From Candidatus Allofournierella merdipullorum (GTDB taxonomy: Bacteria > Bacillota > Clostridia > Oscillospirales > Ruminococcaceae): a DNA stretch of 37,737 bases. This document shows, one piece after another, positions 9,632 through 16,371 of the stretch (position 1 is the first letter of the stretch; each line of letters opens with the position of its first letter). The position numbers were made by a program, and so were the translations under genes. The stretch is from the NCBI GenBank assembly GCA_019116345.1, contig DXBV01000021.1, positions 1-37,737 of the forward strand, in the 5' to 3' direction. The notes under the pieces are model-generated. The model was given only the letters and a program-made list of their open reading frames with translations. It did no database searches and had not been told where the DNA came from.

Positions 9632-10052
9632 CCTCCTTTTCGGGTCTCGAGGCCGGAGTTTTTTCTCCAGCCGGTTTGCTGCCGCCTCGCTTTTTCTTCT
9701 TGCGGGGCGGCTTCTTCCCCTGCTCGATGGCAGGCTGCAGTGCCTGGTAGTACAGGCTGTCCGACCGGAAGACAAGACGGCGGGGCATGAGGATCTGGGA
9801 TTTGAACCATGCCCACAGGGTCTGCTCTGCGGTCATACCGTGGTAGGTGAAAAAGCCGCAGACGGCAAACGGGGCTGCACCCAGAATACAGATCCAGCCC
9901 ACGCCTTCAGTGCCGACCAGCGGGTCGAACAAAAAATAAAGCCCGACTGCGGCGCCGAGCGCCAGCAGCGAGCAGGTGAATTGCCGGGCCGAGAGCCCGA
10001 AGAAGATGGACTCCCGGTACTCCCGGATCTCTTTTGGGATTTTTACTTCGAT
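9618..10052 (-). CDS. PrgI-family transfer membrane protein, apparent ATC start
   Basis: Reading from an ATC at 10052 gives 144 residues beginning IEVKIPKEIREYRESIFFGL, the typical N-terminus of the PrgI family. Two hydrophobic segments follow (about residues 20-45 and 47-65), then a Lys/Pro-rich tail. PrgI proteins are small membrane components of Gram-positive type IV secretion, usually encoded just before virB4 as here. There is no ATG, GTG or TTG in frame before TTG at 9932, which would remove the conserved N-terminus and first membrane helix. A GGGAG site lies 10 bases before the ATC. The alternatives are a real near-cognate start, a mutated start, or a small indel near ATGATG at 10061-10056. 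Confidence 0.8.
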   Translation of the reverse strand: MEVKIPKEIREYRESIFFGLSARQFTCSLLALGAAVGLYFLFDPLVGTEGVGWICILGAAPFAVCGFFTYHGMTAEQTLWAWFKSQILMPRRLVFRSDSLYYQALQPAIEQGKKPPRKKKKRGGSKPAGEKTPASRPEKEDAYH

Positions 10053-10080
10053 GACACATCATCTCCCTGGAAATTATAGG

Positions 10081-10109
10081 TTGAATTTCTCCTATTTTCT
10101 GTGTATACT
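10081..10109 (+). promoter_or_regulatory. Sigma-70-type promoter of the phd-doc cassette
   Basis: TTGAAT (10081-10086) and TATACT (10104-10109) are separated by 17 bases, close to the consensus. It stands just upstream of the antitoxin ribosome site and on the opposite strand to the transfer operon, giving the cassette independent expression. Confidence 0.75.
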
Positions 10110-10120
10110 ATAGATAGGAG
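10089..10120. promoter_or_regulatory. Candidate Phd operator: inverted repeat over the -10 box
   Basis: CTCCTAT (10089-10095) and ATAGGAG (10114-10120) are perfect inverted copies flanking the -10 box; the right copy also carries the antitoxin Shine-Dalgarno sequence. Phd-type antitoxins bind palindromes in their own promoter, so autorepression at this site is a reasonable inference. Confidence 0.5.
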
Positions 10121-10129
10121 GTGTTACAG

Positions 10130-10372
10130 ATGACCGTAAATACAAAGAACCTTGTTTCCATCACGGAAGCCAATCAGAATTTTTCCCGTGTTGCACGATT
10201 GGTCGACGAAAATGGCGCTGCTGTGATTTTAAAGAACAATGTGCCTCGCTATATCTTGCTGGAGTTCAGTCAGGCAGAGCAGGAACAGCTGGCAGATGAC
10301 GAGGATCTCCTTACTATCTCGCGCCGCCTGATCAGCAAAAACCAGCTGGCATATGAGGAACTCGCCAAATGA
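10130..10372 (+). CDS. phd: Phd/YefM-family antitoxin
   Basis: 80 residues from ATG 10130, which follows AGGAGG by eight bases; the GTG at 10121 lies inside the Shine-Dalgarno sequence and is rejected. The N-terminal half (ITEANQNFSRVARLVDENG, then ILKNNVPRYILL) matches the Phd/YefM DNA-binding fold. The C-terminal part (RRLISKNQLAYEELAK) is the flexible arm that would mask the toxin's active site. The gene overlaps doc by four bases (ATGA), the usual coupling in this type II system. The cassette runs against the surrounding conjugation genes and looks inserted between virB6 and prgI. Confidence 0.9.
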   Translation: MTVNTKNLVSITEANQNFSRVARLVDENGAAVILKNNVPRYILLEFSQAEQEQLADDEDLLTISRRLISKNQLAYEELAK

Positions 10373-10743
10373 AAACGCTATCAAAACGTCAGGTCCTTCT
10401 CCTGCATTCTTCGCTGATCGAGGCATTCGGAGGCAGCGATGGCGTTCGAGACGAGGGTTTGTTGGAATCTGCACTGGCTGCACCATTCCAGACATTTGGC
10501 GGTGAACCAGTCTATCCGTCCATGCAGAGCAAAGCAGCACAGCTCGGATTTGGACTCATCCGCAACCATCCTTTTGTGGATGGAAACAAACGGATCGGCG
10601 CTCACGTCATGCTGGTCTTCCTCGAGCTCAACGGCATTGTGCTGCACTATGAACAGCAAGAATTGATCGACATTGTCCTGTCCGTCGCCTCTGGCGAGAC
10701 TGACCGGAAGGGCCTTTTGCAGTGGATTTTGGAGCACGAATAA
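10369..10743 (+). CDS. doc: Doc toxin (Fic/Doc family)
   Basis: 124 residues, the normal size for Doc. The Fic-type active-site motif HPFVDGNKR is intact, with the catalytic His and the phosphate-binding NKR. The N-terminal SLIEAFGGSDGVRDEGLLESAL segment is also typical. Doc phosphorylates elongation factor Tu and stops translation unless Phd is bound, so loss of the element would poison cells that no longer make Phd. It overlaps phd by four bases and is followed directly by a terminator, giving a self-contained addiction cassette. No damage to the motif is visible, so the toxin is probably active. Confidence 0.93.
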   Translation: MKTLSKRQVLLLHSSLIEAFGGSDGVRDEGLLESALAAPFQTFGGEPVYPSMQSKAAQLGFGLIRNHPFVDGNKRIGAHVMLVFLELNGIVLHYEQQELIDIVLSVASGETDRKGLLQWILEHE

Positions 10744-10751
10744 TTTTTTGT

Positions 10752-10786
10752 GTGGTTGTTGCGCTTTGTGCGGCAACCACTTTTTT
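10752..10786 (+). terminator. Rho-independent terminator of phd-doc
   Basis: The stem GTGGTTGTTGC (10752-10762) pairs, with two G-T pairs, to GCGGCAACCAC (10770-10780) and is followed by TTTTTT. It starts eight bases after the doc stop and touches the end of the convergent virB6 gene, shielding virB6 from antisense transcription out of the cassette. Confidence 0.8.
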
Positions 10787-11615
10787 ACAGCCCCATCAGT
10801 TCCTTGATGATCCGGTCGCTCATGCGCACTGCTCCAACCAGCACCAGCAGGTTGAAGATGAGCTCGCCCACATAGCTCCAGACGGCGGTCACCGCTGACA
10901 CATTGGGATCCACGGCAGGCGGGGCAGCCGCCATCACAGAAAAGATGATGCAGGCCAATGCGATGACAGCGCCTTCCAGACAGACTCCTGCATAGCTGCG
11001 GAGGAAGTTCTTACCCACATTGCTGGTGGGCTCACCCGCAAAGGTAGACAGCGGAATGGGCGCTATCGCAGTGTACATATAGAGTTTAAACAGGCGACTA
11101 TACACCGTCAGGATCATCAGGAAAGACAGCACCGTAATGAACAGTCCGCCGATCAGGGTCACCGCCCAGAGCGGGATGGAATCCCAGAAGCCCACCTGAT
11201 TGATCTTATCGATGATGTCCTGCGGAAGAGTGGTTCCGCCTGCTCCTGACACACCCGACTGGGTGATGATCGTCGAGACGATCCCCTGCACCACAGTGAG
11301 GACAGCCAGCATCAAATCGAGGCCATATCCCACGGCGGCCTTGGCCAGCACAAAACGGATGAACAGCTTGAACGCCTGTTCCGGGCGCTTGACCTCAGCA
11401 AAGCTGCCGCAGGTCTTGACCACGCCCACGGCGAAGAACAACACCAGCAGGCCATACCCGATGGCCTGCAACGCTCCGTGGATGCCCAGCATCACCTGCC
11501 AGATGCCGCCGCCTTTGAAGGTGGCCGGATCCTGCGTGAGCAGCGTCCAGATCTCCGCCAGCTTGTCATTCCAGGTTTGCAGGGCAGAGTTCAGATTGTC
11601 CACGATCCAGTTCGT
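10785..11615 (-). CDS. VirB6/TrbL-like channel protein, apparent ACG start
   Basis: Hydrophobic protein with about six transmembrane helices (for example QAIGYGLLVLFFAVGVV, AVTLIGGLFITVLSFLMIL, ALACIIFSVMAAA, LIFNLLVLVGAV). It resembles the VirB6/TrbL family of polytopic channel subunits of conjugative type IV systems, here the form found in Tn1549/CTn-like elements. The simple start is GTG 11603 (272 residues), but that lies 21 bases from the GGAGGGAGG site. In-frame ACG 11615 sits nine bases from it and adds TNWIV, which by recollection matches the family's usual N-terminus. An ATG at 11622 is in another frame and opens only an 18-codon peptide. It lies between maff2 and prgI, the expected order. 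Confidence 0.85.
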   Translation of the reverse strand, partial: TNWIVDNLNSALQTWNDKLAEIWTLLTQDPATFKGGGIWQVMLGIHGALQAIGYGLLVLFFAVGVVKTCGSFAEVKRPEQAFKLFIRFVLAKAAVGYGLDLMLAVLTVVQGIVSTIITQSGVSGAGGTTLPQDIIDKINQVGFWDSIPLWAVTLIGGLFITVLSFLMILTVYSRLFKLYMYTAIAPIPLSTFAGEPTSNVGKNFLRSYAGVCLEGAVIALACIIFSVMAAAPPAVDPNVSAVTAVWSYVGELIFNLLVLVGAVRMSDRIIKELMGL

Positions 11616-11649
11616 ACCGCATCACCTCCCTCCTTGTGTTTCCGCTCTT

Positions 11650-12012
11650 TCAAGGAGTGCCAGTGATGAGGTCCAGGATCTCCTTGGTAAAGGTGATCAC
11701 AAGGCCGCCTGCCAGAGTGAGAAATCCCTGGGACCGCTGGCTGGGGTCATGGCTCTGGAAAGACAGGCCGACCTGGACGATGCCCCAGCCCAGCAGGATC
11801 AGGCCAATGGCGCGGATCAGGGAGAAGATGAAGGTGGACAGGTTGTTGACCACGGTGAGCGGGTCGGTGGCTGCTGCGAGGACGGTGGTGGAGAGGCAGT
11901 AGGTGCAGATCATCAGAGTTGCGAAGGTCGCAAAGCTCATGCGCCCCTTCTTACTCAGGCGCAGCGGTTCGGTTTTGCGGTTCTGGTCATTCTTTTTCAA
12001 AAACAGTTTCAA
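11650..12012 (-). CDS. Maff2-family small membrane protein (VirB2-like pilin candidate)
   Basis: 120 residues. A basic N-terminus, a hydrophobic segment ending near VLAAA (signal-like), then two hydrophobic helices with GLILLGWGIVQVGLSFQSHD and FLTLAGGLVITFTKEIL, which I recognise as the Maff2 mobile-element family. Size and two-helix layout resemble TrbC/VirB2 pilin subunits, so a role as the structural subunit of the mating channel is plausible but inferred. The start is TTG 12012, seven bases after AAGGAGG; no ATG occurs nearby upstream. It lies between virD4 and the VirB6-like gene, as in related ICEs. Confidence 0.85.
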   Translation of the reverse strand: MKLFLKKNDQNRKTEPLRLSKKGRMSFATFATLMICTYCLSTTVLAAATDPLTVVNNLSTFIFSLIRAIGLILLGWGIVQVGLSFQSHDPSQRSQGFLTLAGGLVITFTKEILDLITGTP

Positions 12013-12030
12013 GTGCGTTCCTCCTTTGTG

Positions 12031-13809
12031 TCAAAGAAAATCATCGGGATCCAGCAGCTCGTAGTCCTCGTAATGCTCGGGATCATAGTCCAGATCATCG
12101 GCGGCATCACGAACCGCGGTATAGTCGTAGGGCGGCGCACCGCCGTCCTCGGTCAGATGGATGTTGGGATGGTGCATCAGATCATACTTGTCATCCAGCA
12201 TGGGGCGCTCACCACGGACGAACAGGATACACTTGCGGTTGTCCAGCATGCGTACTTCATCGGGAGTCAACAGTTCACGGCCTGTTTGCTGGTCGTTGAT
12301 AGAATAGCTGCCGTTTCGGCCTTTGGTATGACCATAGGTGTTTGTATCCAGTGTCTCCTTGCCCATGAGCTCGGACACATATTTGTGCGTTTCTTTCTCG
12401 TTCCCTCCTAAATACAGGAACTCGTCGCAGAGGCCCACCAACGATTCCCACTGTTCCTTGAACAGGGCTTTCAGCTGGGCCATATTCTGGGCGATGTAGC
12501 TGCAAAAGATATTTCGGCTTCGCATGGTGGAAAGCCAGGGCAGAAAGTTGTCGGTGGGCAAGGCAATATTGGGTGCCTCATCTATGAGCAGATGGACCGG
12601 CACCGGCAGTCTGCCTTTATACTTGCGGTCGGCCACATAGTACAGGGTCTGAATGAGCTGCCCGTAGATCATGCCGACCAGGTAGTTGAGGGATTTGTCC
12701 GAGTCCGGCAGGCAACAGAACAGCGCCACCTTTTTCTCCCCCATTTCTTCCAGATGCAAATCATCCGTATAGGTGAGCCGTGCGATCTGGGGCAGATTGA
12801 AGGCAGACAGCCGGACACCCACACTGATCAGGATGGATTTCAGGGTCTTGCCGGCGCCCATCTTGAAAATATGGTATTGCTTGACGGCAATGCTTTCCGG
12901 GTCTCGCATCTCCAGCCGCTCGAACAGGATATCCAACGGCGACTCGAAGTCCTCGTCTTCCTCCCGCACCTCGGCAGCCGCCAGCATCTCCATGACCATG
13001 GCGAAGTTCTGCTCGTCTTTCGGGGCTTCGTGAATAAGGTAAAGCACCAGAGCCTGCAGCAGCGCCGTTTCGGACTTGGTCCAGAAGGGGTCTGTGCTTT
13101 GGGAGCCGGGCGGGGTTGTACTTTGGATGAGGGTCTCGATCAGCCGCAGCACATCCTTGTCGTCCCGCACATAGGCCAGAGGGTTATAGCAGAAGGAGGT
13201 ATCCGGGCTGAGCAGATCGAACACCCGCACCTCATACCCGGCTGCGATCAAGGCGTTGCCAGTCTTGCGCAGGATCTCGGATTTGGGATCTGCCACGATC
13301 ACCGAACAGCCGCCGTCCGGCCCCTGGGCGCACTGCAAGACATTGGGGATGGCATAGCTGCGGCTTTTGCCTGCGCCACTGCCCCCGATGACCAGCACGT
13401 TAGTATTGCGCTTATGCCGATGGCCATCCAGCCCCATCTGAAAGTGCTGGGTCAATATGAGATTGCGGTAGGGGTGCTGGCGGTCCCGGTATCGTTTGGC
13501 CACCTGAGCCACATTTCCCCAGCGGGCAGAACCATGCTCCACACCGCGCCGGTAGTTTTTCCGGCCGGTCACAATGACCATGACCGCTGCGCCATACAAA
13601 AGTGTGAAGACAAACAAAAAGCGGACGGAATATTCCGTCCACCAAATTGCAAGCGGTTCATTCATGGCCTGCGAAAAGGCGCCGAGCACACCTACCAGGT
13701 CCATACCGGCCTGCCAGCTGCCCGCCGCCAAGAGAGCTGCCCACCACACAATGGGCAGCGGCAGCAGCCATACCCACCAAGGTGTATAGCCGCGATTGGT
13801 TGTTTCGAT
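12031..13809 (-). CDS. VirD4/TraG-family type IV coupling protein, apparent ATC start
   Basis: 592 residues if read from ATC 13809, 572 from the first GTG (13749). Two N-terminal membrane helices (PWWVWLLPLPIVWWAALL and VRFLFVFTLLYGAAVMVIV) precede the cytosolic ATPase with Walker A GGSGAGKS (about residue 145) and Walker B LLIDEAPN (about 410). Coupling proteins hand the relaxase-DNA complex to the secretion channel. ATC 13809 lies eight bases after GGGAGG, and starting at GTG 13749 would cut into the first membrane helix, so the ATC start is preferred; no ATG, GTG or TTG is available between. The C-terminus is very acidic. It is preceded by a terminator-like hairpin and followed by maff2. 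Confidence 0.92.
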   Translation of the reverse strand: METTNRGYTPWWVWLLPLPIVWWAALLAAGSWQAGMDLVGVLGAFSQAMNEPLAIWWTEYSVRFLFVFTLLYGAAVMVIVTGRKNYRRGVEHGSARWGNVAQVAKRYRDRQHPYRNLILTQHFQMGLDGHRHKRNTNVLVIGGSGAGKSRSYAIPNVLQCAQGPDGGCSVIVADPKSEILRKTGNALIAAGYEVRVFDLLSPDTSFCYNPLAYVRDDKDVLRLIETLIQSTTPPGSQSTDPFWTKSETALLQALVLYLIHEAPKDEQNFAMVMEMLAAAEVREEDEDFESPLDILFERLEMRDPESIAVKQYHIFKMGAGKTLKSILISVGVRLSAFNLPQIARLTYTDDLHLEEMGEKKVALFCCLPDSDKSLNYLVGMIYGQLIQTLYYVADRKYKGRLPVPVHLLIDEAPNIALPTDNFLPWLSTMRSRNIFCSYIAQNMAQLKALFKEQWESLVGLCDEFLYLGGNEKETHKYVSELMGKETLDTNTYGHTKGRNGSYSINDQQTGRELLTPDEVRMLDNRKCILFVRGERPMLDDKYDLMHHPNIHLTEDGGAPPYDYTAVRDAADDLDYDPEHYEDYELLDPDDFL

Positions 13810-13825
13810 GTTGCTTCCCTCCCGT

Positions 13826-13874
13826 TCAAACAGAAAGCCCCAAGCCGTCGGGATGATGCCGGACGGCTCGGGGC
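13826..13874 (-). terminator. Terminator-like hairpin just ahead of virD4
   Basis: A 13-base stem with one wobble (13862-13874 with 13837-13849) ends in TTTCTGTTT on the minus strand. It lies 13 bases after the stop of the upstream gene and a few bases before the virD4 Shine-Dalgarno sequence, leaving no room for a new promoter. It may therefore attenuate, rather than end, transcription into the secretion genes. Confidence 0.6.
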
Positions 13875-13886
13875 GATGCAGCTTTG

Positions 13887-14192
13887 TCAGCGCACAGGTA
13901 CGCGCTTATATTTACTTTTCATCAGCCGGAGCATGAACTTATCCATGGCGCCGCAGCCGCGGTCTGCTGCAAGATAGGTGTTGCGCAGTTCATTCATGAC
14001 ATAGAGGGCCAGATCAAACTCATCTTCTTTGAGAAACAGCCGGCCGTCTTTGCAGGCATGTACCTTTTCGCCCAGAGACTGCGCCCGCTCGGTCAGATCC
14101 GGCCCTGCGGTCTCAAGGACTTGCAGCAGTGCTGCGATCATCATGTTATGCTCAATATAATCAATTTTCAGAAACCGCTGTTTTTCCGCCAT
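13887..14192 (-). CDS. Small conserved-type transfer-region protein of unknown function
   Basis: 101 residues from ATG 14192, nine bases after GGGAGG. It is mostly helical, with no membrane segment or signal peptide and a basic C-terminus (MLRLMKSKYKRVPVR). I do not recognise a family with confidence. It sits between the ArdC-like gene and virD4, with a hairpin after it, so it belongs to the transfer operon and could be an accessory relaxosome or coupling factor. That role is a guess from position only. Confidence 0.7.
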   Translation of the reverse strand: MAEKQRFLKIDYIEHNMMIAALLQVLETAGPDLTERAQSLGEKVHACKDGRLFLKEDEFDLALYVMNELRNTYLAADRGCGAMDKFMLRLMKSKYKRVPVR

Positions 14193-14297
14193 TCTGCTCT
14201 GCCTCCCTCTTGTGGCTTCTTTTTCTTTATCCTTACCATATCACAAAGAGAAGCGAAAAGCTATCCGGCAATTGAAAACAAACGGAAAACAAACGGC

Positions 14298-15251
14298 TCA
14301 ACGGCTTTCCGGCTGCTTTTCGGCTTGCGTTGCTTTGGGCGCCTTTCCTTTGTCTACCGAAAACTCGTCCGGCTGGATCGCCTGCTCCATCTCCCGAAAG
14401 CTGCGCTGCACCTCCCGATTGATGGAGTAAGCCGCCCGCTTCACATCGCTGAGGAAGGAACGCTGATCCTGGGGTCCTTTGTCAGCCCATGCCTGACACA
14501 CCTTGTCGAACCTGAAGCCGGAGGCATCCAGGCCATGCTTTTGCGCCACTACATAGGCGGCACAGTAGCTCTGGGCCGCATACGCCTGCCGGCGATACCC
14601 GGAGCCAGCCACATCAAAGGTCGCGTGGGCCTGCTCCCGTGCGATGGCGCAGAGGGTCGTCATCTCGTCCATACCATTGCGCAGATAGATGGTGCGCTGC
14701 TTGGGTACATACTGTGCCTGTACTCCCTTGGGCAGCTGGTCCGACAACGCCAGCGGAGCCGGACTGTTTTCGATCATGGCGGCGATCACCTCATCTGGCA
14801 GATGAGGTTGGGCGGGATACACCTGCGGGCCAAGAGTCTGGCTGATATCGAAGGCTTTGACGATGTCATAGCCCCGGCCCGTGGTACCGTCCTCCCGCTG
14901 GTACTTGCTCTCCGCAAAGAAGGCATAGCCGTTCTCGCCGTTGCGCACCGACCGCCCCGCTTCCGCCCACATGGCAAAGGTGCGGGGGTGGGTGATCTCC
15001 GGGTTCTGGTCGTACAGGATGAGCAGATTGCGGGTGCTCTGCGGAGTACAGCGGGCCATGAAATCGAGAAAGCCCTTCATGGAGGCATCGTCACGGAAGA
15101 CCGCTTTGGCCTGGGCGTCCACCCGCGCCCACACTTCCTCACGTTCCGCCTTTTTCATGGCAGCATACTCCTCTTTGGAAAAACGCTGACCATCGGCCTG
15201 CGTTCCCTTCTGAGCAGTCTCCTGTTTTTTGATCATCTTGGAAAGATCCAT
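14298..15251 (-). CDS. ArdC/zincin-like protein with degenerate metallopeptidase motif
   Basis: 317 residues. The N-terminal part (FLDFMARC to ENGYAFF, about residues 60-110) resembles the single-stranded-DNA-binding domain of ArdC/LtrC-type antirestriction and conjugation proteins. The C-terminal part (about 210-290) resembles an ImmA/IrrE-like zincin: IAREQAHATF stands where HExxH is expected, with Glu and the second His kept but the first His replaced by Arg. Downstream, AAQSYCAAYVVAQKHGLD matches the usual helix after the zinc site. It could bind DNA entering the new host and block restriction; loss of the first zinc ligand suggests no protease activity. It starts four bases after pcfB ends, with ATG 15251 behind GGGAGG. 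Confidence 0.7.
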   Translation of the reverse strand: MDLSKMIKKQETAQKGTQADGQRFSKEEYAAMKKAEREEVWARVDAQAKAVFRDDASMKGFLDFMARCTPQSTRNLLILYDQNPEITHPRTFAMWAEAGRSVRNGENGYAFFAESKYQREDGTTGRGYDIVKAFDISQTLGPQVYPAQPHLPDEVIAAMIENSPAPLALSDQLPKGVQAQYVPKQRTIYLRNGMDEMTTLCAIAREQAHATFDVAGSGYRRQAYAAQSYCAAYVVAQKHGLDASGFRFDKVCQAWADKGPQDQRSFLSDVKRAAYSINREVQRSFREMEQAIQPDEFSVDKGKAPKATQAEKQPESR

Positions 15252-15254
15252 ACA

Positions 15255-16079
15255 TTACCTCCCTTTCGACTTTTTCTTGCGGCGGTTGCGACCAGGCGTT
15301 TTGGTCTGGCGCTGGGGCGGCTTTGCCTTTTCCTCCTTTTTCGCAGCCTGTTCCTTGCGAATGTCCTCCAGTTCCTTTTTGACCGAAGGCTTCTCATCGC
15401 CGGACGCCTCGGAGGAGGAGCCGCTGCTGGGCGAGGAAGGCTCGGACGGACTCTTTTCTGCCGGGGCTGCATCCGTCTGCTCCCGGCCAGGAGTAAAATT
15501 TCCCGGCTCCTGTTCTTTCTGCACTTCCTCTTCCCCGGTGAAGTTGAACGCTTCTTCCGCTGCGCCGACCTCGAAGTCCACCGCGCCATCGGGGGTCTGC
15601 ACCGTCTGTGTCTCAGTCGGCAGTTCGTTGACCGGTACCTCCTTCTCCGGCTCTTGCTTATGCAGCTCTTTTTCGGGTTCCTCGAATCTGGCCTCGCCCG
15701 ACTGTGCTTTCACAAAGTCCAGCCCCATATTGTCGAGGATGCGGTTGACCTTGGTTGCATCGTCGGTAAACACCACCAGTTCAAGCTGGCCCGGGCGCTG
15801 CTTGTTGCGGATCGCAGTGTACAGCAAACCATGGTCTTTCGCCTCTTTGGCGAATTCTTTCATGCGGTCTTCCGGCACTGTGAAAAACTTGAAGGGGCGG
15901 CGCTCCTTGAGCATCCGCACCAGCTTGGTCTTGCCGCGCACCTTCTGCTGATCGTTCAGGATCGCATACACAAACAGGGCGAAATTCTTTGCCGCCAGAC
16001 CAGACAGCTTGAGCACCATCTCGGTGCCATCCAAAGAGAATCGGACGATCTGGTCAGCGGGATCACTGCCATAGTTCAT
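15255..16079 (-). CDS. pcfB: PcfB/DUF3801-family relaxosome accessory protein
   Basis: 274 residues. The N-terminal ~140 residues, including LSGLAAKNFALFVYAILND, match the DUF3801/PcfB family; the rest is a low-complexity acidic Glu/Pro/Ser stretch ending in a strongly basic tail (RNRRKKKSKGR). In the enterococcal pCF10 system PcfB binds the relaxosome and helps dock it to the VirD4 coupling protein, so the same job is likely here. It lies between DUF4314 and the ArdC-like gene, close to the relaxase. ATG 16079 follows AAGGAGG by 12 bases, a rather long gap. Confidence 0.85.
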   Translation of the reverse strand: MNYGSDPADQIVRFSLDGTEMVLKLSGLAAKNFALFVYAILNDQQKVRGKTKLVRMLKERRPFKFFTVPEDRMKEFAKEAKDHGLLYTAIRNKQRPGQLELVVFTDDATKVNRILDNMGLDFVKAQSGEARFEEPEKELHKQEPEKEVPVNELPTETQTVQTPDGAVDFEVGAAEEAFNFTGEEEVQKEQEPGNFTPGREQTDAAPAEKSPSEPSSPSSGSSSEASGDEKPSVKKELEDIRKEQAAKKEEKAKPPQRQTKTPGRNRRKKKSKGR

Positions 16080-16098
16080 AGTGTTCTGTTTCCTCCTT

Positions 16099-16371
16099 TC
16101 AGCGGCTCATGCCGCGATTGGGTTTGGATTTTGCCTTCTCCGGCCCAGCTACCTTGGAAAAGGAATCCTCACCGGGCACGAGAGACAGACCGGAGCCGTT
16201 GTCCCAGTTCACGCCGATCTGACCCATGTCATCCACATAGGTCACCGTCCCTTTGGTGCCGGGCGGGACGGGGGCATAGGGGTCGTCCATACTGTGCAGC
16301 ACCACACGGGTGCCCACCGGATACTGTTGCCGCAGGCTCTCAACCTGCTGCTGTGTGGGAATTCTGTTCAT
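16099..16371 (-). CDS. DUF4314-family small protein
   Basis: 90 residues forming a compact beta-rich domain (VGTRVVLHSMDDPYAPVPPG, then GTVTYVDDMGQIGVNWDNG), the DUF4314 pattern, followed by a Lys-rich tail. The function is unknown; members are common next to relaxases in Firmicute ICEs, and the SH3-like pattern may suit nucleic-acid or protein contact. It overlaps the relaxase by four bases (ATGA), so it is coupled to it. ATG 16371 is preceded by GGAGG. Confidence 0.8.
   Translation of the reverse strand: MNRIPTQQQVESLRQQYPVGTRVVLHSMDDPYAPVPPGTKGTVTYVDDMGQIGVNWDNGSGLSLVPGEDSFSKVAGPEKAKSKPNRGMSR

Noticed and set aside
11566-11622. 18-codon leader peptide starting at ATG 11622 before virB6
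   Set aside because: Its ATG is only two bases from the Shine-Dalgarno sequence and the peptide has no regulatory codon run; more likely chance.
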